In this document: one piece after another, positions 7,979 through 17,066 of the stretch
How the letters are laid out: every line of letters begins with the position of its first letter
Numbering within the stretch: position 1 is the stretch's first letter
Notes under the pieces: model-generated
Database searches by the model: none
Seen by the model: the letters and a program-made list of their open reading frames with translations, nothing else
What the model was told of the DNA's origin: nothing
Position numbers and translations under genes: made by a program
Assembly (NCBI RefSeq): GCF_001592945.1
Contig: NZ_LRPB01000048.1
Coordinates: 372,001 to 436,000 of the forward strand
Direction: 5' to 3'
Length of the DNA stretch: 64,000 nt
From: Roseivirga seohaensis
GTDB taxonomy: Bacteria; Bacteroidota; Bacteroidia; Cytophagales; Cyclobacteriaceae

Positions 7979-10900
7979 ATGAAATACATTTCGAGAAGCC
8001 TAGCGTTGGTGGTAATTCTGCTTACCTCCATTGCATTTACAGGTTTTGCACAAACCGATCCCGCAAAATCGGACACCAGCAAAACAAACAAGAAAAAGAA
8101 AAAAGATTTACCTCTTGAGCCTGGGAGAACTTTTGATTTCGACCTCACAGAAGGCTCGTGGATTTCTTTGGATGTAAGTCCAGACGGAAAAACCATAGTG
8201 TTTGATTTTTTGGGTGACCTATATACTATACCTATTTCTGGCGGAAATGCTACTCAAATCACTAAAGGTATGCAGTTCGACAGCCAACCAAGGTTCAGCC
8301 CAGATGGTAAAAAGGTAATCTTTATATCTGACGAATCTGGCGGGGAAAACGTATGGACTTACGACTTTGCTACCGACAAGAAAAACCAAGTCACGAAAGG
8401 CAATTCCAATGCTTATCAGTCTCCGGAGTGGACACCTGACGGAAAATATATGATCGCCTCAAAAGGAGGCGGGTCACATAAGCTTTGGTTATATCATGTA
8501 GAAGGTGGTTCTGGAACAGCTTTAGTGAGCGAACCTAGTAATATGAGAATGGTAGAAGGCGCATTCGGAAAAGACGACCGTTACATTTGGTTCTCTAGAA
8601 GAACAGGTTCTTCACAATACAACGCAAGTATGCCGCAATACCAAATGGCAACTTACGACCGCGAAACGGGAGAAATCACTGCACAGTCTTCTCGATACGG
8701 ATCGTCCTTCCGACCTACCCCTTCTACTGATGGAAAATGGTTAGTATACGCAACCCGCCACGATGCAGAAACTGGCCTAATTTTGAGAGATTTAGCCACA
8801 GGAGACGAAAGTTGGTTAGCCTACCCTATTCAGCATGACGATCAAGAATCACGTGCATCAAGAGACGTTTTGCCAGGTTTTTCATGGACACCAGACAATA
8901 AAAGCATTGTAATTTCTTATGGTGGAAAAATATGGAAGATCAATGTAGCAACGAAAAAAGCTCAGGAGATTCCTTTTAGAGTAAAATCAAGCATAGAGTT
9001 AGGCCCTGAATTGGATTTTGATTACCCAATTTCAGATTCAGAAGAATTTGTGGTTACTCAAATTAGAGACGTTGCCCCTTCGCCAAATGGAAAGCAAATG
9101 GCCTTTACCGCCTTAGACGAGCTTTATATTATGGACTTACCCAATGGAACTCCTCGAAAATTAGTGAACATTGGTGAATCTCAAGCTCAGCCAGCATGGT
9201 CGCCAAATGGCGAATGGATTGCCTTTGTGAGTTGGAAGGCCGAGGGCGGAAAATTATACAAGGTTCGCCCGAATGGTCAAAACCTTACGCAATTGAACAA
9301 AGATAATTCTGTTTACCAAAGTCCCGTTTGGTCAAATGACGGAAATAAAATCGTTGTTATTAAAGGTTTAACACAAGACTTTAAGGAAGCACTTCAGCGC
9401 ACAGCTTTTAGAGGTACGAGCGACTTGGTTTGGATTTCGGCCGATGGATCGAAAGATAACTTCATTACATATACAAACGGAAGAGCTAACCCACATTTCG
9501 TTAAGTATTCGGATAGAATCTATTTATCAAGTGGCAGAGGTTTATCTTCAATTCGTTGGGATGGAACAGATGAAAAATTTCATGTTCGAGTTAGAGGAAA
9601 AGCAGCCGCAGGATCGAGCAATGCTCCAAATGCCTCATGGATTCGTATGGCACCAGAAGGCGACCAAGCCTTGGCCGAAGTTGTGAATGATTTATTCGTA
9701 GTAACTGTACCACAAGTAAGTGATGAAGCGCCAACGATTTCGGTTTCAAACCCAGCGAATGCCGCTTTCCCCGCGCGTCAGCTCACAGATATTGGAGGGC
9801 AATTCCCGGCTTGGAATGCAGACGGAACTAAAGTACACTGGGCCGTAGGAAATGCACATGTGGTATATGATTTAGCCGCAGCTAAAGCTCTTGAGGAAGA
9901 CAATAAAACCGAAGAGGACAAGGAGAAGAAAAAAGAATACGAACCAGTAGAAAATCGAATAAGTGTAAAGGTTAAAAGAGATACTCCTCAAGGTTCTATT
10001 CTATTAAAGAACGCTCGAATCATTACCATGAAAGGTGATGAAGTGATTGAAAAAGGAGATATTTTAATTGAAAACAACCGCATTAAGCAAGTAGGCATTA
10101 ACCTTACGGCTGACAGGAAAACCACCGTAATGGACATGGCGGGAAAGACGATTGTTCCAGGTTTTGTAGACACTCATTCTCATTTCCGCCACCCAGTGAA
10201 TCTTCATAGAGGAGAGTTTTGGCCATATCTTACCAATTTAGCCTTTGGGGTGATCACTACACGCGACCCCCAAACTGCCACCACAGATGTACTCACTTAT
10301 GGAGACTTAGTGGATGCGGGTAAGTTAATTGGCCCAAGAATTTATTCTACCGGCCCTGGTATTTTCGGTAGCGAAAACATTAGTAGCCTAGAGCATGCTC
10401 AAAAAGTAATGAAACGCTACAGCGAATATTATAATACCAAAACGATTAAAATGTATGGTGCTGGAAATCGTCAGCAAAAGCAATGGATCATTCAGGCTGC
10501 TAAGGAGCAAAACATTATGCCTACTACCGAAGGTGGATTGGATTTTAAAGCTAACCTTACCCAAGTTATAGATGGCTACCCAGGGCATGAACACACCTTC
10601 CCTATCTTTCCATTGTATAAAGATGTGATTGATTTAGTTTCATTTTCACGAACAGTTTATACCCCAACATTGCTAGTAGCTTACGGTGGCCCTTGGGCAG
10701 AAAACTACTACTATGCTACTGAAAATCCACATGCTGATCCAAAACTAAATCGCTTTATGCCGCATGAAAATCTTGACTCTAGAACTAGAAGAAGAAATGA
10801 CGGCTGGTTTATGGAAGAAGAACATGTTTTTGAAGACCATGCGTATTTTGTTAAAGATTTAGTAGAAGCTGGCGGCAGAGCTGGTGTAGGTAGCCACGGC

Positions 10901-11242
10901 CAATTACAAGGTTTGGGTTATCATTGGGAACTTTGGGCGATGCAGTCTGGGGGGTTGAGTGAACTGAACACACTTAAAGTGGCCACTATTTTAGGAGCAG
11001 AAGCCATTGGTTTAGACACTGACCTAGGCTCTATTGAATCGGGAAAATTAGCTGATTTGGTTATTTTGAATAGTAACCCTCTAGATAACATCAAGAACTC
11101 TAAAGACATCAGTCATGTAATGAAAAATGGCCGACTGTATGATGGAAATACGCTTGACGAACTTCACCCAACTAAAAAGCCACTTCCTAAAATGTGGTGG
11201 ATGGATGTAACTCCAAAAAATTTACCAGGAGTGAAAAAATAG
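7979..11242 (+). CDS. Secreted TolB-type beta-propeller / amidohydrolase fusion protein
   Basis: About 1087 residues from the ATG at 7979; a TTG nine bases earlier is in frame, but the ATG directly starts a normal signal peptide (1-24, ending FTGFAQ). A lysine-rich linker follows. Residues about 45-620 contain repeated TolB/WD40-like blades, recognisable by recurring SPDGK, TPDGK and SPNGE motifs. Residues about 665-1085 are a metal-dependent amidohydrolase, with the metal motif HSH at 733-735 (VDTHSHFRHP) and the C-terminal GSIESGKLADLVIL strand. Such periplasmic fusions are common in Bacteroidota; a peptidase- or imidase-like role is possible but the substrate is unknown. A strong terminator follows the stop. 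Confidence 0.9.
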   Translation: MKYISRSLALVVILLTSIAFTGFAQTDPAKSDTSKTNKKKKKDLPLEPGRTFDFDLTEGSWISLDVSPDGKTIVFDFLGDLYTIPISGGNATQITKGMQFDSQPRFSPDGKKVIFISDESGGENVWTYDFATDKKNQVTKGNSNAYQSPEWTPDGKYMIASKGGGSHKLWLYHVEGGSGTALVSEPSNMRMVEGAFGKDDRYIWFSRRTGSSQYNASMPQYQMATYDRETGEITAQSSRYGSSFRPTPSTDGKWLVYATRHDAETGLILRDLATGDESWLAYPIQHDDQESRASRDVLPGFSWTPDNKSIVISYGGKIWKINVATKKAQEIPFRVKSSIELGPELDFDYPISDSEEFVVTQIRDVAPSPNGKQMAFTALDELYIMDLPNGTPRKLVNIGESQAQPAWSPNGEWIAFVSWKAEGGKLYKVRPNGQNLTQLNKDNSVYQSPVWSNDGNKIVVIKGLTQDFKEALQRTAFRGTSDLVWISADGSKDNFITYTNGRANPHFVKYSDRIYLSSGRGLSSIRWDGTDEKFHVRVRGKAAAGSSNAPNASWIRMAPEGDQALAEVVNDLFVVTVPQVSDEAPTISVSNPANAAFPARQLTDIGGQFPAWNADGTKVHWAVGNAHVVYDLAAAKALEEDNKTEEDKEKKKEYEPVENRISVKVKRDTPQGSILLKNARIITMKGDEVIEKGDILIENNRIKQVGINLTADRKTTVMDMAGKTIVPGFVDTHSHFRHPVNLHRGEFWPYLTNLAFGVITTRDPQTATTDVLTYGDLVDAGKLIGPRIYSTGPGIFGSENISSLEHAQKVMKRYSEYYNTKTIKMYGAGNRQQKQWIIQAAKEQNIMPTTEGGLDFKANLTQVIDGYPGHEHTFPIFPLYKDVIDLVSFSRTVYTPTLLVAYGGPWAENYYYATENPHADPKLNRFMPHENLDSRTRRRNDGWFMEEEHVFEDHAYFVKDLVEAGGRAGVGSHGQLQGLGYHWELWAMQSGGLSELNTLKVATILGAEAIGLDTDLGSIESGKLADLVILNSNPLDNIKNSKDISHVMKNGRLYDGNTLDELHPTKKPLPKMWWMDVTPKNLPGVKK

Positions 11243-11269
11243 CCCCATAACTTAAAGCGAATTGAAAAA

Positions 11270-11305
11270 TGGCCACAGCAGACAATTGTTGTGGCTATTT
11301 TTTTT
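11270..11305 (+). terminator. Rho-independent terminator after the amidohydrolase gene
   Basis: An 11-bp stem (TGGCCACAGCA with TGTTGTGGCTA, two G-U pairs) closes the 6-nt loop GACAAT and is followed directly by eight T residues. It lies 28 bp after the stop codon and separates this gene from the toxin-antitoxin pair. Confidence 0.9.
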
Positions 11306-11334
11306 GAATAAATGAAACTAACTCTGGTGAAAAA

Positions 11335-11370
11335 GTGTATATTTACATGAATATTAAAGTAATTTTACAC
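11335..11370 (+). promoter_or_regulatory. Possible operator/promoter region of the Xre-RES operon
   Basis: The short gap between the terminator and the antitoxin start holds nested AT-rich inverted repeats: GTGTA at 11335 with TACAC at 11366, ATATT/AATAT around 11339-11354, and GTAATTTTAC at 11359-11368. Antitoxins of this class usually repress their own promoter, so these are candidate sites. No perfect TAnnTTTG element is present. Confidence 0.35.
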
Positions 11371-11377
11371 CAAACAA

Positions 11378-11788
11378 ATGAAAGAACAAACGCAAAATTC
11401 GTCCAACGTTCTCAATGAACCCGCAGTAATGTATGGGCATACAAATTACTATTCTTTGGCCGACCATGATATTTCAAAAAATTACATCAAAGCAATTCTA
11501 GACATCTCAAAACTTACTCTAAATGAGCTGATGGCTATTATTCCTATCTCCATAGATACCTACAAGCGTAAAACAGAGTTTAACCCGGCAGTTACTGAAA
11601 AAGTACTCGAGATAGAAGAAGTTTACCGAACAGGGCTCAGCGCCTTTGGCGAGGGATTTCACACTTGGATGTCTACCGAAAACGTGGCCTTAGGGGGAGT
11701 TATTCCTAAAAAACTGCTCTCCAATAGTTTCGGAGTACGCAAACTTCTCGATGAAATTGGCCGCATGGAACACGGAGTACTTGCCTAA
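11378..11788 (+). CDS. Antitoxin, Xre/MbcA/ParS (DUF2384) type
   Basis: 136 residues. The N-terminal half has a helix-turn-helix-like segment (LTLNELMAIIPISIDTYKRK), and the C-terminal half is the DUF2384 toxin-binding domain (AFGEGFHTWMSTENVALGG, then SFGVRKLLDEIGRMEHG). This is the antitoxin of Res-Xre modules; it neutralises the RES toxin and normally represses the operon. The stop and the toxin start share a base in TAATG, indicating translational coupling. Confidence 0.9.
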   Translation: MKEQTQNSSNVLNEPAVMYGHTNYYSLADHDISKNYIKAILDISKLTLNELMAIIPISIDTYKRKTEFNPAVTEKVLEIEEVYRTGLSAFGEGFHTWMSTENVALGGVIPKKLLSNSFGVRKLLDEIGRMEHGVLA

Positions 11789-12258
11789 TGCTTGTTTACA
11801 GAATTAGTAAACAAATCTATGCAAACGACCTAAGTGGAACGGGTGCTGGATTATATGGTGGTAGGTGGAATCCAAAGGGTGTCAGCCTTGTCTACACGGC
11901 AGGAAGTACTTCTCTGGCATGTTTAGAATATTTAGTACATAATTTCCATGTTATGGAAAAACAAGAAATATGTTTATCGGAAATATTCGTTGCAGACGAT
12001 TCTTCAATCGAGGAAGTTTCGCTTAATGACCTTCCTGCCGACTGGCAGACGAAAAAATATACTCCTCTTTCTACACAGAAAATAGGTTTCAACTTCTTTC
12101 ATAGAGCAGAAGCCTACTTACTCAAAGTACCTTCGGCAATTGTTCCCAACGAATTCAACCTCTTGCTTAATCCTTCCCACAAATTCCACCGAGAAACATA
12201 TATATTTAATCAAATCACCCCTTTCAGTTTTGACGAGCGACTGTTTAGTAAAAGATAA
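11788..12258 (+). CDS. Toxin, RES domain (NAD+-depleting)
   Basis: 156 residues covering one RES domain. Family features include the N-terminal VYRISKQIYANDLSGTGA, the GGRWNPKG strand, the glutamate in the helix SLACLEYLVH and the serine of NPSHKF, which together give the Arg-Glu-Ser residues the domain is named for. Characterised RES toxins degrade NAD+ by an ADP-ribosyltransferase-like fold. It is coupled to the antitoxin at 11378. Length is normal and no frameshift is seen, so the module looks intact. Confidence 0.9.
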   Translation: MLVYRISKQIYANDLSGTGAGLYGGRWNPKGVSLVYTAGSTSLACLEYLVHNFHVMEKQEICLSEIFVADDSSIEEVSLNDLPADWQTKKYTPLSTQKIGFNFFHRAEAYLLKVPSAIVPNEFNLLLNPSHKFHRETYIFNQITPFSFDERLFSKR

Positions 12259-12292
12259 GCAAGGTTGTTCTTCCTCCGTAATTTCCTTTAAA

Positions 12293-12323
12293 CAAAAAAC
12301 CATGGCAGAAGGCTCTACCATGG
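12293..12323 (-). terminator. Minus-strand terminator of the PRC-barrel gene
   Basis: CCATGG at 12300-12305 pairs with CCATGG at 12318-12323, with three further inner pairs after one mismatch. On the minus strand the hairpin is followed by a run of six T (complement of 12294-12299). It lies between the convergent RES toxin and PRC-barrel genes and serves the latter. Confidence 0.75.
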
Positions 12324-12347
12324 CTTAAAATTAGCAAACGAATATTC

Positions 12348-12848
12348 TTAGAGTCCGTAATGCGATTTATGTCTATCTGTTACACTTTTGTGGCTACTAT
12401 CGATTCTACTGGTTTTAAAACTAGCCTGTTCAATTGTAGCAGGGCCAGAATTTGTTGGTGTGTCGAGCACTACATTCGGTTCCACTTCTGTCTTAAATAA
12501 ATAAGGCTGTAGGTCATAATAATTGTACATGTTCCAAATAAACTGTGTGTACTCATCAACACCCGACTTGGTACTATCAATGGAAGGAGCCTTTTTCAGT
12601 TTATCCACATCTGCATTTAATATCACCTTTTTTTCTTCGTCAGAATCTAGGTAGAAAGCTCCAAAAGGAACAGGGATATGCTTTGAATCCATTCCCCAAA
12701 AACCTGTGCTCACTTTTAATAAAACATAGGCCACTCTTTCTGAACCTTGATGAATTATAACATCCTCAATTTTACCAATATGTTCGTGGGCGGGTGTTAA
12801 AACATCGCTGTTTTTTAAATCGGTAACTGATATAAAATAATTTGCCAT
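12348..12848 (-). CDS. PRC-barrel domain protein
   Basis: 166 residues. Residues about 3-80 form a PRC-barrel (LKNSDVLTPAHEHIGKIEDVIIHQGSERVAYVLLKV), a small beta-barrel also found in the RimM and photosynthetic reaction centre H subunit families. The rest is polar, with an FIWNMYNYYDLQPYLF segment and a histidine/serine-rich tail. Stand-alone PRC proteins of this kind are often stress-associated, but no function is established. It is monocistronic, with its own terminator. Confidence 0.75.
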   Translation of the reverse strand: MANYFISVTDLKNSDVLTPAHEHIGKIEDVIIHQGSERVAYVLLKVSTGFWGMDSKHIPVPFGAFYLDSDEEKKVILNADVDKLKKAPSIDSTKSGVDEYTQFIWNMYNYYDLQPYLFKTEVEPNVVLDTPTNSGPATIEQASFKTSRIDSSHKSVTDRHKSHYGL

Positions 12849-13095
12849 TTCTCTTTTGTTTAAGTCCTACATTAATTTCATAGGCCTATTAAAGCCCTTC
12901 TTACTAATAGAAGCAAAGACCATGAAAACAATTTAAAATATCGGTTTTAGCGCTGTATAGACACTTTTTCAATTTTTCATTGAAGAAAATCTGTGGAATG
13001 ATGATCATTAGCCGATTGTTATTGGGTAAATAATTACACAAATTAGAGTTGGAGTAGCGCACAGAAACTTTTAAAAACTTCTTATATTTTATAAC

Positions 13096-13287
13096 ATGGG
13101 ATTATTCTGGGACCTTATTCAACACAGTCAAATATCAGATCAACAAAGCAAAACAAGTTCATTGGAAGAAAGAGTAAGTCATTTGGAACTCGAATTGAGA
13201 CACACCCAAGAACTTCTAGTGAAAACACTAAAAACTTTGGAAGAAACTATTGACAAAGACATTAATGAAGATGGCCGCGTAGGCTAA
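13096..13287 (+). CDS. Small coiled-coil protein of unknown function
   Basis: 63 residues. Residues 18-55 form a leucine-spaced heptad coiled coil (SSLEERVSHLELELRHTQEL). The N-terminus (MGLFWDLIQHSQI) is amphipathic and the C-terminus DKDINEDGRVG resembles a calcium-binding-like acidic loop. The composition is coherent and the start is a clean ATG, so I regard it as a real small gene. Its stop codon directly abuts the stop codon of the convergent permease gene, with no base between. Confidence 0.6.
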   Translation: MGLFWDLIQHSQISDQQSKTSSLEERVSHLELELRHTQELLVKTLKTLEETIDKDINEDGRVG

Positions 13288-15714
13288 TCATTCCGCATGT
13301 AGAGTATCTGCTGGGTTATTGAACGCTGCTTTAATGCTATGATAAGAAACCGTAATTAGGGCAATTAAAATAGAACCAAAAGCAACAAACACAAAAGTAT
13401 ATCCATTCACATCAATGGAATAAGCAAAATTTTGCAACCATTCTTTCATGGCCAAATAAGTGATGGGAATGGCAATTAAATTGGCGATGAGAACAAGTTT
13501 CACAAAATCTTTTGAAAGTAACTGAACAATGCCAAATGTTGAGGCACCCAATACTTTGCGCACTCCTATTTCTTTAGTGCGCTGGGTAGCTAAAAATGCG
13601 GCAAGCCCAAAAGCACCCAAGCAAGCAATGATAATGGCCAATACAGAAAAGGAAGTAAATACTTTTCCGCTTCGTTGTTCTGCTTGATAAAGCGCTCCAA
13701 ATTCTTCATTTACAAAACGGTAAGCCAATGGGCGATCAGGAATAAACTCTTTCCATTGTGCATCCATAAAATCAAGTGTTGACTTTACATTGGTCGAATT
13801 GGTTTTTACAATTATCAGGTTAGATGCTCTCGCATTCAAATTACTTGCAAAAATGGCCAGTGGCCCAATTTCTTGATGCAGAGATTCAAAATGAAAGTCC
13901 TTTACCACTCCTATTACATTGTAAATTGGGCCATTAATAGGTTGTAGCTGTTTGCCAATAGGATTTTCCCATTTGAAGATTCGAGCTGCTGCTTCATTGA
14001 TAATTACGGCAGAAGAGTCTGAAACTACTTCTGGATTAAAAGCTCGCCCTTCTACCACTTCTAAGCCCATGGTAGAAATTAAATCATAATCGCCACGCAA
14101 ATTTGGCAAAAGAAAGCGGTCACTGGCATCACCTGTAACATCTGTAAAAGTACCGCCAACCACCTGCCTGCCTGGGATGGTATTCACTCCGCTGACTTCC
14201 AAAATATTTGGATTATTAAGCAAGGCGTTTTTAAAAGTATTGCTCTGCCCTCGAAGTAAATTAGCTCGCTCAATAACTACCAATTGATCTTTATCAAAGC
14301 CTAAACTCTTTTCATTCATATATTGTAACTGCTGGTAGATTACGATTGTACCCACTACCAAAATTGCAGATACGGCAAACTGAAAAATCACCAGCCCATT
14401 TCTTAACCAAGAATTCTTTGCACCGCCCGTAAGCTTCCCTTTCAGTACCGTAACAGGCTTAAAAGCAGAAAGGTAAAATGCCGGATAAAGCCCAGCCGCA
14501 ACACCCAACAGCAGCGAGAACCCTAGCATTGAAAACAGAACGAGAGGAGTAAAAAAAGTATTCAACTCAATTGATTTTCCAGCCAATTCATTAAAAAAAG
14601 GAAGCAATAAGGCTGTCATTCCTACAGCTAACACCAGGGCCAGCAAACACATAATTATTGATTCGGCCAGAAACTGAAAAACGAGCTGACCTTTTAATGC
14701 TCCCAAAACCTTACGCATACCAACTTCTTTTGCTCTATTGGCAGAACGAGCCGTAGCGAGGTTAATAAAATTTACACAAGCAATTAGTAAGATAAAAGCA
14801 GAGATACCTGCAAATAGATAAACAGTAGAAGCACTTCCGTTTGGTTCTAGTTCCCATTGCAAATTAGAGTTGAGATGTATTTCAGATATGGGTTGAAAAA
14901 AATAGCGATGTGCATTACCGGCTTCCTCATACTGCTGCCAACTTATTCCTAAAATACTCTGAATTTGTGGCTCCATATTTCGCTGTAAAACCTCTTGTAA
15001 TTTTCGTTCTACAATAGGTACCGAACTTGCTTCCATTTTTACATAATTGTAAGCAACGTATGAGCCCCAAAATTGATTGTTATATAAACTTGGAATGGTA
15101 TTAAGAGAAAAAAGAAAATCGAAATGAAAATGACTGTTGCTAGGCAACGGCTCCACAACTCCCTTTACCAGCATTTGACCTATATTTTGCATTTCTAGCT
15201 GTTTGCCAATCACATCTGTTGAGCCAAAATATTTATTTGCCATTTCTGTAGTGATTACCAACGAATTAGGTTCGTTCAAAACGGTTTCTACATCACCTAA
15301 AATCAACTTTGCTCCAAAAAAATCGAAGAAGTTCGAGTCGGCCGCAATTACATTTCTTTCATCAAAATACTGGTCGTCCTTTTCGATGGTTACCGAACCA
15401 AAGCTATTGTAAAGCCGAGTAGCTGCGGTGATTTCAGGTAGTTCGTTATAGAGTGTCATGCCCATTGGCATAGGGCTTCGGGCGTATTGAAAACCGTTAT
15501 CGGGAAATTTTCGATCCAAAGCTATTCGAAAAGTACTTTCGCTGTTCGGATGAAATTTATCATAACTCAACTCATCTACCACAAAGCTCACTATCAATAG
15601 ACAGCAGCACATGCCAATGGCTAAACCAAAAATATTAATAAAAGCATAAGCTTTCTGTCTGAAGATACTCCTGAGTGCTACCTTAAAATAATTCCTTAAC
15701 ATGTTCACATACAT
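13288..15714 (-). CDS. ABC transporter permease, FtsX/MacB type (two-module)
   Basis: 808 residues. Two repeats of a periplasmic MacB_PCD domain and an FtsX permease domain are present: a first helix at about 22-45, three helices near 300-430, another helix near 440-460 and three helices near 690-800. The paired motifs RAKEVGMRKVLGA and RTKEIGVRKVLGAS mark the two FtsX units. Such proteins pair with a MacB-type ATPase, not encoded next to it here. The Met at residue 5 (MLRNYFKVALRS) is the family-typical start, so translation may begin at 15702. Role (export, lipoprotein or antibiotic efflux) is unknown. Confidence 0.88.
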   Translation of the reverse strand: MYVNMLRNYFKVALRSIFRQKAYAFINIFGLAIGMCCCLLIVSFVVDELSYDKFHPNSESTFRIALDRKFPDNGFQYARSPMPMGMTLYNELPEITAATRLYNSFGSVTIEKDDQYFDERNVIAADSNFFDFFGAKLILGDVETVLNEPNSLVITTEMANKYFGSTDVIGKQLEMQNIGQMLVKGVVEPLPSNSHFHFDFLFSLNTIPSLYNNQFWGSYVAYNYVKMEASSVPIVERKLQEVLQRNMEPQIQSILGISWQQYEEAGNAHRYFFQPISEIHLNSNLQWELEPNGSASTVYLFAGISAFILLIACVNFINLATARSANRAKEVGMRKVLGALKGQLVFQFLAESIIMCLLALVLAVGMTALLLPFFNELAGKSIELNTFFTPLVLFSMLGFSLLLGVAAGLYPAFYLSAFKPVTVLKGKLTGGAKNSWLRNGLVIFQFAVSAILVVGTIVIYQQLQYMNEKSLGFDKDQLVVIERANLLRGQSNTFKNALLNNPNILEVSGVNTIPGRQVVGGTFTDVTGDASDRFLLPNLRGDYDLISTMGLEVVEGRAFNPEVVSDSSAVIINEAAARIFKWENPIGKQLQPINGPIYNVIGVVKDFHFESLHQEIGPLAIFASNLNARASNLIIVKTNSTNVKSTLDFMDAQWKEFIPDRPLAYRFVNEEFGALYQAEQRSGKVFTSFSVLAIIIACLGAFGLAAFLATQRTKEIGVRKVLGASTFGIVQLLSKDFVKLVLIANLIAIPITYLAMKEWLQNFAYSIDVNGYTFVFVAFGSILIALITVSYHSIKAAFNNPADTLHAE

Positions 15715-15883
15715 TTTGACCTAAAATGAAGATATGGAACAAATAAATGTAAGCAGTTACTATTATTACGAATGGTCGGATTATTTGACAGAAACGCCAC
15801 ATTGGCCGAACTAAAATGGTGGATCGGAGTTTGTATTGAGTAGATTGCGGCCTTAAAGGTTAGCATAATTCAAACCCTTTTAA

Positions 15884-16951
15884 ATGAAGAAAATTACAGC
15901 TGAAAAAATCACCTTAGAAAAAGAGCAAGTTTTAGCGCTTCGGAAGTACGCAGAAGAGCACAAAACCAAAGCAACCATTCAAATTATCAATTCATTTCTA
16001 CCTTTTATTGGCATCTGGATTTTAATGTATTTCTCCTTAGACATTAGCTACTGGCTAACCTTTGGTTTAGGCATTATCAATGCTTTTTTCTTGGTAAGAA
16101 TTTTTATTATTCAGCACGATTGCGGGCATCAATCTTTTGTGAAAAACAGAACCGCACAAAAAATTATTGGCTACGCTTGTAGCTACTTCTCTACTATTCC
16201 TTTTAACTATTGGGCTAAATCACACAGCGTACACCATAAATTAAATGGTCAGCTTGAAATGCGCGACATTGGAGACGTGACTACCTATACTGTGGCTGAA
16301 TTCAAAGAGTTTAGTAAAGGCAAAAGACTAGGTTACAGAATTTACCGCTCTCCAATTGTAATGTTCCTTTTAGGGCCAATCTACTATGTTTTCATTCATA
16401 ATAGATTGGCTAAGATTAAACTTCCTGCCTTTAAAAGCGCCAAGAAAGGTGTAATCGTGAACAACATACTTTTACTTACCGCCTTTACGATTTTAGGCTT
16501 CACCTTAGGTTGGGTCAAATTTCTTTTGGTTCATCTTACTATTTTAGTCATGTTTTCGATCATCGCCATTTGGTTTTTCTATGTGCAACACCAACATGAG
16601 CACGGTTATAAGCAATGGAAAAAGAACTGGGATTATGTTACTTCGGCCTTAAAGGGAAGTACTTATTATAAAATCCCAAGGGTGTTCAATTGGTTGACTG
16701 GCAACATTGGAATTCACCATGTGCACCATTTAAACCCGTTAATTCCAAATTATAATTTAAAGAAGTGTATTAAAGAAAACCCTTGGTTAAATCAGTTTCC
16801 AACTATAATTGGATTTAGAGATAGCTTAAAACTTGCTTCGAATAAGCTTTGGGATGAAACACAACAGCGCATGATTTCTTTCCGAGAATTCTACGAAATG
16901 GAAAAGCGCGACCTAATTCCGGTACCTATACCGAATAAGTCAAACCACTAA
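15884..16951 (+). CDS. Membrane fatty acid desaturase
   Basis: 355 residues with four to six membrane helices. All three histidine boxes of the di-iron desaturases are present: HDCGH at 78-82, HSVHH at 114-118 and HHVHH at 278-282, with an extra HQHEH at 236-240. This arrangement is that of acyl-lipid (DesA/omega-6-like) desaturases, which introduce a double bond into membrane fatty acids; the position cannot be told from sequence. It is divergent from the permease gene and monocistronic. Confidence 0.9.
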   Translation: MKKITAEKITLEKEQVLALRKYAEEHKTKATIQIINSFLPFIGIWILMYFSLDISYWLTFGLGIINAFFLVRIFIIQHDCGHQSFVKNRTAQKIIGYACSYFSTIPFNYWAKSHSVHHKLNGQLEMRDIGDVTTYTVAEFKEFSKGKRLGYRIYRSPIVMFLLGPIYYVFIHNRLAKIKLPAFKSAKKGVIVNNILLLTAFTILGFTLGWVKFLLVHLTILVMFSIIAIWFFYVQHQHEHGYKQWKKNWDYVTSALKGSTYYKIPRVFNWLTGNIGIHHVHHLNPLIPNYNLKKCIKENPWLNQFPTIIGFRDSLKLASNKLWDETQQRMISFREFYEMEKRDLIPVPIPNKSNH

Positions 16952-17066
16952 ACAGTATTTACATTTAATAGTATAGCTCAACCTTCAGGGTTTTGCTCAC
17001 AAGCACCAAATTGAACAAAATTAAAAATTTGTTTGATTTGGTGTTTTTATATAATTATTATTAATC

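Noticed and set aside
12140-12328. Short plus-strand frame overlapping the RES toxin end
   Set aside because: Out of frame with the toxin, low-complexity, and runs through the minus-strand terminator.
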